DNA of 64,000 nt from Hoplostethus atlanticus. Its lineage: Eukaryota > Chordata > Actinopteri > Trachichthyiformes > Trachichthyidae. A program made the translations under genes and the position numbers. This document shows positions 49,082 through 60,700 of this stretch, piece after piece. The stretch's first letter is position 1, and the number at the start of each line of letters is the position of its first letter. A model generated the notes under the pieces. That model saw only the letters and a list, made by a program, of their open reading frames with translations, was not told the DNA's origin and did not search any database. The stretch is taken from positions 2,752,001 through 2,816,000 of the forward strand of contig JAXDDX010000010.1 of the NCBI GenBank assembly GCA_034670405.1, read 5' to 3'.

Positions 49082-50750
49082 GTAAGTGTGGATGGATGGG
49101 GTCGGGGGTGGGGGTGCAGAGCTGGGGGGAGGGGAAAATCCACCCGCATCTGTGTGTGTGTGTGTGTGTAGTTATCAGAAAGAGGTGGAGGATTGGGGGG
49201 TCCATTCATCGGCGCCTCTATTGGTATATGAGACAACAGAGGCGAGGGAATTGGGTGAGAGGGAGGCAAATAGAGGACAGCAGCGGAGGTGGAACGTAGA
49301 GGGGTTATAATGGGGGACCAGTGTTTAACGGGGTGCAGGCTATACGTGGAAGAATATTTTAGAAAAGACAGGGAACCAATCCACGATCCATCCATACAAA
49401 TGGGCAGGCATGAATCATCAGGAAAACAAAAAGAAATAGATGGTATGCAGTGGAAGTGAAATTTTTTGTCCTGAAGAAAAAAATGGCTCACATTTAGGGA
49501 GAGCTGAGCTTGGTGCGCTGGGTAAGTGCAGCAAACAGACACAGGGAGAAAGATAACAAAGGAGGGAGAAATTGAATAATGGGTGTTGATGTAATTTACC
49601 TATATTCAGCACAGAAGCCTTCATGGGATGCATGTTTCTGTGAAACTCTTCACCGATGTATTCTGCAAAGGCAATCTGCCACCACAGTGGTAACCTAGGT
49701 TACCATCTTATCTCTCTTTGCACATATCTTAGGCAGGAAATGGCGATTGTTAAATATGATTAATTAAATTGTTGGGTTTGATTTCCAGTATGCAATTGGA
49801 CTTTGTATTCTGATGCCCCGGTGTGAAATATGCAGTTCATGCCTTCACTTGTTGTTTAAATGGACACCGCACTCCTTGTTTACATGTCTGACACAAAATG
49901 TGGTGGGCAGCTATGAAATACAGAGTGGAGCTGTGATGTCTTCTGTGATATCAGTGCCGTTGTTGATGTTGTTTGTAGTTCCTCTTCTGGTTTATGTGAC
50001 TATGTCTGAATCCAAATCCTCCATGGGCCATATAAAATTTAAGACATGTTTTTTTTTTCTCATGAAGATACCATCATTTTATCATATTTGTCTCATTTTC
50101 TAGTAAACATCCTGTAGTCACAATTTCCTCTCCCTCCACTATCCCAGGAAATATTTTGTGGCATTTCAAACATTCCCAAGCAGCCATTGACTAGGCTAAT
50201 CCAAAATGGCAGTCTAACAATGCAGTCACATCAGTAGATGTGCTGTTTTTGCAATGCATCTGTGAAGGTGTGCTAACCTTTGGTGCTTTCATATAACTAG
50301 ACGGAGTTCGTGGAGAAACGCGAAACAAATAGAGACATCCTGGTTACTGAATGCACGGCACATAAAGCCTGTCTCCCACACACTCTCTCCACAGTGATTA
50401 ATGCCACTCTGACACAAGGCAGAGATGGCTGTTGCTAGGATACATGGCAAGGTGGAGTGCAGACGATTAAAAGAAAGAGGAGGAGGGCACCATTTACAAA
50501 GCATGGCATCGCTGAACATGGGCTCTTTGTTTGATTGTCTTTTCCTCCCTTACTGAGATTTCATTTTTCATAAATATCTTAATTCCTGTTTTTCCAAGGT
50601 TCGTGAGGCTCGAGTGCCTGACAGTGACCAGACCAGACAAAACTCTCACGTTGTCTGTTGTCATTCCTTTAAACTGGAACTGAGCTGCGATGGATGGCAG
50701 TAGTCAAAGACCTAACCCTGTCTGAGCAAGCCCTATGAACAGCAGACCCA

Positions 50751-50753
50751 ATG
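50751..50753 (+). CDS. parp6: parp6 start codon at the very end of exon 2
   Basis: The exon ends ACCCAATG|GTAAGA, so only ATG is coding here and codon 2 (GAC) begins the next exon. Chosen because ATG joined to 51407 gives MDIKGQ, the vertebrate PARP6 N terminus. Confidence 0.85.
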
Positions 50754-50957
50754 GTAAGACAGCTATGCTATTGGTGCAATTACTGCACTGAACTGTCATG
50801 GCTACGTTTATGGTCCAGGAAGTGGTAAACTTGCTGAAATCTGATTTTTATCTACTGGGGCCACTTGCATAGAAGCAGCATGAGACTTAGACTTGCATTC
50901 AGCTCTGCCAGACTTAATATAGGCCTCTACATCAGACTGTTCTATCGACTGTTCTAC

Positions 50958-51046
<89 letters not shown>

Positions 51047-53158
51047 AGGATTAAATCAGTCTTAAAATAACTTTATGTGACTGGGCCCTGGGGCCTTTCT
51101 GTAAACGATTCTCTTTTACACAAGACAAATGTTTATTTTGATTTAAAATAGACATTTTGATCAACTCATCCTTTGTAATGGTCTATTGACTACTCTTTTG
51201 ATGGTTGTATTCTGAGAGTATCCGGTCCTTTGGAAATAAATCACCTGTCCCTTTGAGATGCTATAAAAAGCCCTGTTCTGAAGCCATTGAATGGGGGGCT
51301 AAATGGAGGGATAGGGAGAAAGGATGTGAGATGAAAGGATGATAGAAAAGGTTGCAGCTTCTTTCCGCTCCACTATAATGGCTTCTTACAATGTGTGGGC
51401 CCGCAGGACATCAAAGGCCAGTGCTGGACAGACGAGGAGTCAGACGGGGAGAATGAGTCGGAGCAGTTTCTGTACGGCATTCAGGTACAGCAGAGGCTAT
51501 CACACTACCTAAATCTCTCTGTCTAAACAGTACCACAGCAAAAAAGCAACAGTACAATTACCTACAATAACATTTAAAGTTGTTTAAAATGCAATAATTG
51601 TACAAATAAAATTGTTTATTATTCCCCATTCAAACAGACATTGATAGTTCTTAGTAGAGAAAAGAAACTCCAAAAAGAGTTTCCCATAGGATGTATTTTA
51701 TTGACTGAAGCTCTGGCATGTTAGCAGTAAACAAGATCATTTTAATTTAATCACCTAAAGCAGGATTTTCTGTTGAAATGTTTTATGCTCATGTGTCAAG
51801 TGCGAATTTTATACAAGCTGACAATAGAAAATAATAGTAAATAAAACACTACACAATGCAATCCTGGTTCTGGTTTCTAGTATAGTATAGTTTTTCAAAT
51901 CAGGTGTTTCAGTTTCAGTTTTTAAGTACTGTCACTCAATGCAACAGTAAATATCAATCAGAAGCAACACCGTCAAATCCTGGCCTCCATCTCGTCGTCT
52001 TATCATCTAAAACCCAGTAAATCTAGTTCCTTATGAGATCATCCCTTTTCACGGTTATCTTCCAAGTCTTGTGACTGAGATGTAAATTCAGTCTGGGCCC
52101 TAAACCCCATTTGCACGCAGTTAGAAAACATGAAAGCACAGTGTTGAAGATAACGATGGAGGAGCAGGATTTGTTCTGAACGCTGATAGTTCAAGAGATG
52201 AGAGGCTGATTTCATGTCTAGGCACCGTGGGCGTGTGTGACAGACCAAATAATACTTCCTTATATCCTGATGAGGTAACTGCACCCATTTGGTACTCCGT
52301 GCAGGTTAAAAAAATAACCCAAAACACAAGGAATTATTTGCAAGTACCGTTAGACTCGGGTCTGGTGTGTGAATGTGGATGCATGTTAGTTAACTGGCCT
52401 ACAGGGAAGCAGACAGACACTATAAAGACACAGACGTGCAGTCATTCAAGACAAGCAGACTAGAAACTGCTTGTCGGTGTTACAAGCAAGGCTGACATGA
52501 GTCTTCGTTGTACCTCATGCTGTTTCACTAGCGGCCCCACTCCCTGCTTTATGGATAATTCAGTGATGTATGTGTGACCTGTGTTGCTTTGCTGTGTGTT
52601 GACAGGGGAGCTGCGCTGCTGACCTGTACCGCCATCCCCAACTGGATGCAGACATTGAGGCAGTAAAAGACATCTACACTGACAGCGCTGTCTCTGTCAG
52701 GTACAACACACACACACACACACACACAAAGAACAAGTCATATTTTACTCAGTGTATAAGGTTCAAAGAGGTAATTTTAACCAAGAGTTTGCAAATCCTA
52801 ATTGATTCGGTCAGACACTGTCTGGCATAACAGCAAAAAATAGCACATTTATTTTCCACCCTGTTGTGATGATCAATAGAATTTGCAGACAGTGCGATGG
52901 CGTGATGAGTAACGTATCCCATTACCTTTGATAAATTAACTGTGTCTGTTTTTCTGCCTCTGACCAGGGAGTATGGAACCATCGATGATGTGGACATCGA
53001 TCTCCAAATTAACATCAGTTTCTTAGACGTGAGTTGACATTCTCCAACATAATGCATGGTGTATAATTTATCATGGATTCATCATTTATTTAAGTAATGT
53101 GAAATGGCCCCATTTAGGATGATAAGTCTGTATGTGTACTTTGGGTCTATGCTTATGT

Positions 53159-53190
<32 letters not shown>

Positions 53191-56028
53191 CTCAGGAGGA
53201 GGTTGCGACAGCCTGGAAAGTAATCAGAACAGAGCCCATTATTCTGAGACTGCGCTTCTCCCTGTCTCAGTACCTAGATGGACCTGGTGAGTAAAGCTTT
53301 TTGAGTGGATGACTGGTTCGACACGGAGCCTTTTGGTACAAGTCATTGAACGTAGGAGGTGCGAGTGTCCTCATGTGTACCGGTGTGTGCACGATGACGA
53401 AAGGCAGAAAGTGTGTGTTTCTGTACATTGTGTAATAATGTTAGTCATCTTTGCTCAGAACCGTCAGTGGAGGTGTTCCAGCCCTCCAACAAAGAGGGCT
53501 TCAGTCTGGGCCTGCAACTTAAGAAGTGAGTCCTGATGTACTGTATTCAGCTCCTATGGTGTTTACATACTGTTTCTAGCCTAGAATAGATCTCATCACT
53601 CATTTCAATGTTGTGCACTGTTTACAATGGCAATTATACATATACTTACATATACATATACATACATATACACAACAGAAATTTGATCTGTCTGTCTTTC
53701 GACACTCAACTCTCATTCATTTGTAAAACACTACTTTTCCCTATTGTGTCCATAAAATATAGATGCATTTTTTCACTTTTTATTGCAAACCTTTTTTAGT
53801 GTTTTTTTTCCCTTTCACCTATATTCACCCAGGGACGGTTGATGGTTGACTCACACTCACAAAATAATGATGCACACACACACACACACAATGGCCATTC
53901 GCTGTCTGCCATTTTCACTCACACTTCTTCCCCGGCTGATGCTTGGCAGGATCCTGAGCACGTTCACCTCGCAGCAGTGGAAGCACCTGAGTAATGAATT
54001 CCTCAAGGCCCAGCAGGAGAAGAGGCATAGCTGGTTCAAAGCCGGGGGAACCATCAAGAAGTTCCGCGCTGGGCTCAGCATCTTCTCCCCCATACCCAAG
54101 TATGTCTCTCTGTCACTCTCTCTCTCTTTCACGGTGTCAAGAACTAATGTTCAGTCAGCCCTGGCTACATTTTACGTTAACATTTCAGGCATTTATTTGA
54201 TGCTCTTATCCAAAGTGAATTACAATAAGCTATGTCCCTTTTGCTACTCTTGATTGATATGACACAATAGTGACTCAGCCTAACCTAATCTCAGGTTGGT
54301 CTTTACCGGGAGAAATTCTCTGGTGCACAGGAAGTAATGCATTTTATGTTTCTGGCAGCAGCAACATGTAGTTTGTTTGGACTCAATAGAAGAAGAACTG
54401 GGTAGTTAGCATGAGCAGCGATAGCCACCATGGCTGAACAAGACAAAGAAAAGAGCGCCACCTACAGAAACTCAAACATCAACAGAAAATCCAAGGAAAT
54501 CACTTGTTTGATTGACAAGTGATCTCTGGGAAGTGCAGTGAAGAAACACCACAGCAATGACTGTTTATCGTCATAGATATTACCAAAATCAATCAGCACT
54601 TGCTTATTTGTTTTCACTCACTTGTCTCATTTGTTTGATTAAAAAGTAGGTAGCTAACTTATTGCACTTTTACCTTAGCACTGGTTCTGCTCTTAGAAGC
54701 TTGTTTAGGAAGGAAATGCACTTACGATTTCTGGTGACTAGTAGTTTTCGTGCCTACCTTCGTTGAATGCACTTATTGTAAGTCGCTTTGGATAAAAGCG
54801 TCTGCGAAATGCCTGTAATGTAATGTAATGTAATGTAATGTAATGTAAGGAGTGCAAGGGTCAGGGCCACTGTGACCAGCTTACTACAGTTTCATTCATT
54901 CAGATCAGTTATCTCATCTAGTTAACTGTTTCCTTGTAAGTTTAGTTCCTTAACCAGATATCTGCCATCTGCTGATATCTCATGACTCTAACGTGACTCT
55001 AACGTAACTCTAACGTGACTCTTATTCTCACAAAATGATTGCTGGAAGTAAAATTCACTATTATAATGGATTATAATGGAAGACTTTGGTTTCAAAACAG
55101 TACAATGCTTTGACCAACTATTTTCAAATGTGCAAAACGGATTTTGCAAGCTTGTGAAAGTATTTGTGAACAAATGCATTATAATCGCAACTACAACCTA
55201 CTAATTGTTAAGCCCAACTAATCTACTTTAATCGTCACTTCCTTTTGTGAATCACTGAAAACATTTGCAGTGTTCATAGCCACGTTACGCTAGCTAGAAT
55301 AACCAAGAGCAAGACTTCCATTCTGATCCCAGACTCTACTGTACAAATGATGGACGACGTGATGCACCCATAACATCCTCTGTGTTTTGCTCTGCCTCAG
55401 GTCTCCCAGTTTCCCTCTGATCCAGGACACGGTTTTGAAGGGGAAGCTGAGCGTCCCGGAGCTGAGAGTGACGCGCCTGATGAACCGCTCCATCTCTTGC
55501 ACCATGAAGAACCCTAAAGGGGAGCTCTTCAGCTATCCACCCAACAGCCAGGTCAGAGCAACCCCGGGCACATCGGCACCACCCATACATCTAGCAGAGT
55601 TGGGGTCAATTACCTTTCAATTCACATAGTTCAGCATGTAAAATGAAAAAAATCCCATCTACCTCCCGTCTAGTACTTCTCTCTTACATCATCATTCTTT
55701 TGTTATAGGACTATTGTCAGGGCACTATGGCTCTGACTCTTGCATTTCTTACAATTGGTTGTTTGAAATGATGGTGATCTGAGAGTTGAAGTTTATTCTA
55801 CTTGTTCTGGGTAAGAGCTTCAGCTAAATGTCTAAAATGTGAAATGAGATGTATACAGACATCGTAGTTTATTTGCCAATGAGTGAGGATAATAATTCTT
55901 GACTATTCATTTATACTTGGACAGTATTTGTATAGTGAAGGAAATCCACTTCCTTGAATTGGAAATTAAATGACCCAACCCTGTTATTTACGCTCATGCC
56001 TTCCTATAGACGCACCCACTCTCTCTCT

Positions 56029-56079
<51 letters not shown>

Positions 56080-57700
56080 CTCCTGCCTGGTCCTTCTTTC
56101 CCTAATCGTTCACCAGTCACACACATGTAATTAAGCATCAAGTAGCAATATGATTACACTGTAACAGCGGTAGCGCTTAGATGCATCAACAGTCCCTTGA
56201 CCGCTTGCATATTTACTACACGCCCCCTGCTGTGTGCCATTCGAACGGAGAGCATGTTGATGTTGAAGTTAAAAAACATTGTGTTAAGGTTAAAAAAGCA
56301 GGGGAACAGTACTCTGCCATAACAAACGATCAATGAGAGTCTTAAAATACTGGTATTCTGAAAAAATGATGAATGAAAAATGAAAGCTCACATGCCTGAA
56401 TATCACAGCCAATATACCTCCATAAAATATTCATCCCTCTTGACGTTTTCCATTTCAAATCCAAGCTGTAACAAAATGCAGGAAAAGTCAAGGCGGTTGA
56501 ATTTGTTTTCTGATGACACTTTGTACTTTTCCTTTCCTTCTCCTTACCGTTTTGTACCCACTGTGATGTGTGACTCTGCCCCTTCTCCCAGTCGCCCACC
56601 ACCTGCACTGTTCCCACCTGAGCCTCTCCCTACCCCTACCATAACATGGCTGGTGCGCCGTTTCCCATAATGCTTTGTCTTCACTTGACCCATCAGACTG
56701 TGGCTGTCCCAGCGGCCAGGGCCCCAGCGCAGATTACCACGAGGCAGCTGATTGAATTGTTTTTCTCATCCCAGGCGGGCGGCCACTGCAAGAACATCCC
56801 TACCTTGGAGTATGGCTTCTTAGTGCAGGTAAAGCTTCAAGGAGACACGGGTCCCCTTAACAAGGCGGCTATTACAACCCCCGTCCTTTGAGAGTCCTTT
56901 CCGGAGAGCAAAACCACAATAGACGCTTCAGAATCAATTACCTTTACATCGGCGGAGAAGGCACCGGATGTGCTTAAGGAGAAATACTTTCATAGCTCTG
57001 GGAATTGGTTACCTCTATTTGCATATGAGGTGAATAGTTTATCTGGTGAGTCATTTGTAAAGGTGCTGCAGATTCCTATCCACGTTATATCCACGGGCTT
57101 GGCAGAAGCCGACCAATCCACAAGGCTCAGCTTCTTTAACAATCAAAACTGCTTTTGAAACTAGAAAAACGTTAGCATTGTAAATTAAAATGTGATTCTA
57201 TGCCAGTCATCATGTTGACTACGGCTGGCTATATTATTGTAGATTCGTGACAATCCTGCCGCCTAACCGTCCTTTATTCTTTTATATGGCAGAGCTGGAG
57301 GAGGGAATGATAGCCAGGGAAACCAATGTGCTTGTTTCTTAACAGATAATGAAATACTCAGAGCAGAGGATCCCCACGCTCAACGAGTACTGTGTGGTCT
57401 GTGACGAACAGCACGTCTTTCAGAACGGATCTATGCTGAAGGTATCAGAGCAAAGAAGAGAGAACCGCATGAATCTGTGAAACGTCTTATACTGATTGAA
57501 AAAAGTTTTAAGCAGCATCTATACGACAGTCGATAAAATGCAGTAGTGTGACCTAGTCGTTAAGCTTTATCTTCCCATTACTAATATGGTCCTGTTAATG
57601 GAATGAGTGTGAGAAACAGAGAGCAAGAGAGTGTGTGTGTGCATGGGTGTACTTATTTCTGCGTATTTATCATACACCATTGTGAGTGTATTCACATCTT

Positions 57701-57736
<36 letters not shown>

Positions 57737-60700
57737 TGCAGCCGGCTGTGTGCACTAGGGAGCTGTGTGTGTTCTCCTTCTACACTCTGGGTGTGATGTC
57801 AGGAGCTGCAGAGGAAGTGGCCACCGGCGCAGAGGTGACAACAACACAATATATGTGATAGATAGAAGAACGCTGTGCTGCACATTTCGCTGTGTCTCTT
57901 TCAATTCTTCAAGTTATTCATTTTTGTTCTGGCTTGATTAAAATGGGAGCCAAAGGTATAGGATGCAAGAGAAAAATGATACAAGCATGAGACAGTGAAA
58001 GGTAAATTCTAGTCAGGAGGGAGAATATTTATGTTGTGATGTCTTGTTTTTCAAGTATTTCCAACCCAATAATAATATGCCATAACCTCAGGACACTATG
58101 GCCCTGACCCTTGTACTGCACACTTATTATTGGTTGTTATGTAGGCAGTCTAGGAATTGAAGCTTATTCTGCTGTTGTGTTACTGTGATTCAGTCTGGAT
58201 AAAAACATCAACTAAATGCCTAAAATGTAAACATGAAATATGTCTAATATCCCTTTCTCTCACCAGGTGGTGGACCTGCTCGTGGCCATGTGTCGAGCCG
58301 CTCTCGAGTCACCCCGCAAGAGCATCATCTTTGAGCCCTACCCGTCAGTCGTGGACCCCAATGACCCCAAGACTCTGGCCTTCAACCCAAAGGTCACCAT
58401 CCTCACTGCTGGAACCATGGTTACCAACTAAATCAATGGAAGAGTTTCATTCCAACATGAAATTGTTTTTAAAAATGCAATACCTACGCCTTAAAAATCT
58501 GTCAAAATAAAACTCACTTTGGGTTCTTGTTGCAGTTATTTGGCAGCTAAATTACAAAATACAAAATAGTAACATTTAAGATGATTAAATTAGTTATATA
58601 TTTGAACTTTGTTTCTCCATAAAAACAATAGGTAGCAAATATGGAATGAAACCCGTTGTTGGTATCTTAATTTCTATGGGTGTTTTTAGACATTTACTTG
58701 TTGTTTACTCTCTCTTTGCCCCCACTGGACGTTTGGCTCCTGCCTGGCTCTATGATACAGAAGAAGAATTATGAGAGATTGCAGAAAGCACTGGACAGCG
58801 TGATGTCCATCAGAGAGATGACCCAGGTACAGGGAGAGGGGCGGGGAGGAAGGAAGGCATAGGCTACAGAAAAAGAAGGACATCTTAAGTTGTCTGTCTG
58901 AGGAGCCAGTAGAGGAATCTACAGCCACAGTTATGCTTGTCATTTCAATATCTCAGGCAGAATGACACATCACTGTCTTTCGCCATTTTCAAAATTACAC
59001 TGATTGCTCGAGGAGGAACACCACAGTTACAGGGTAAAGCCGATCGGGCCAGAGGGGGCACTGCATAATTCGTGGGCGACGACATGTCTACTGTTGCCTT
59101 GTTTACATCTGTGTGTGCATTCCTTTTCAACCCTCTCCCTCTCTCATCTCTTTACATTGCTTGTATGCACATTGTGGCTGCGTTATGTCCAAACTACCTA
59201 CAATGGGAGCTTGAACATTTCCATATCTGGTTTTGGAGGTCGGATAGCAATGTGAGCAAAATCTGCTTTTTCTGTGTCCAGACCTGTCACTTCATGTGTG
59301 CTGGTGTCGTCAGATAGTGTAACTGTAGCGTAGTTATAGCTGCACTGTTTCGATGAGCAGCGATCCTGTGCTTTTGCTCAGAGTAATCCACCCATGTCTG
59401 TGTGTGTTTTCCAGGGCTCATATCTGGAGATCAAGAAACAGATGGACAAACTGGACCCTCTGGCCCACCCCCTGCTACAGTGGTAAGTACAGAGGATCTG
59501 TTCTCCACCAGTGTACTCTGCTTTCCATGTGCATACAGTACTACTCGTCACTAGGGAACATACCAATTAGACCAATCAAGCATAATACAATGACGCTTAT
59601 AAGCTTTGCTGATTGTGGTGCTTAATGTGATGGTGTGGTGGTGTGAGACAAATGGCAGGTACATTTTCTCATTGCAACTACTCTCTCTTTTCCATCTTTT
59701 GTTCATCTCCTCTGTCTCTCTGCAGGATTATTTCCAGTAACCGGTCCCATATCGTTAAGCTGCCTCTGAGTAGGGTAGGGAAACCAGGAGGAGACCTCTC
59801 CAGCTCTCCTTTATCAAATTAGTTGTTGAATGCTGCAGTGTAATTTGATGGTTCATGCTCAGCCTCTCTCTCTTGCTCTCTCTCTCTCTCTCCATTACAA
59901 CGTCATTGTGATAGCAACTGAAATTCATGCACACCTCCCACCAGTTCCTGCTGCTCAGCAGCCCCCCGGCCAAGGAGGCTCGCTTTCGCACTGCCAAGAA
60001 ACTATATGGCAGCACCTTCGCCTTCCAGTGAGTCCACTTTGCCCTTCCTATTAGCCAATTCTGCTTTCATACAATCAAAATTATATTTTATTCGTTTTTT
60101 TTTGGCTACTTTAAAACACGTAGTAAACTAATTTAGACTGTCAAAATGAGAGTAATTTCTGTTGTGGTTCCCATCATGTTAAGAGGGTATGGCTTCATTC
60201 ATCATAAATCAAGCACAATTATCAAACTGCATAAATACAGATCAGCATTACAGCAGAACAAACACCAACCGTGTCCCAGTTAACACCTGCTCACGATGTT
60301 GTAGATGGAGAGGCCACTGTAGCAGATTTTTATGGTACCATAACGGACAACAGCACAAAGCAGTGGCCACTCTCTTGGACAGATAACCGACCTTGCTGTG
60401 CCAGCACACGGAGCCAGTGATATCTGTGAGATAGAGATTTGTACTGTAGCAGATGGGGCTCTACTGAATATTTTAGATGCACACGGCCCATCTGGCCACT
60501 TGCAGGGTACAGCTAACTCACGAGCAGGGCTAACAGTCTTTCTTCATGGTTGTTAGGACTACAAATTTGTTAATTCTCAACAGACACAGCCAAATATTAA
60601 ACTCAACGTGGCTGTCATCATTTTGTGTTGACATAAATACAAAAATACAAAAACACAAAACTACAAAATAAATGTTTAGAATCGGCTCACTGATGATCTA

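Noticed and set aside
48979..49542. 187-codon minus-strand frame opposite the parp6 first exon
   Set aside because: Low-complexity THTHTQ and proline-rich content; overlaps the parp6 donor on the other strand; no known domain.
50957..51046. Tandem array as a CRISPR or satellite system
   Set aside because: Plain ATCT microsatellite with no spacers; CRISPR arrays are not expected in a fish nuclear genome and none is present.
53846..54253. 135-codon plus-strand frame
   Set aside because: It is a parp6 exon read through both splice sites, not a separate gene.
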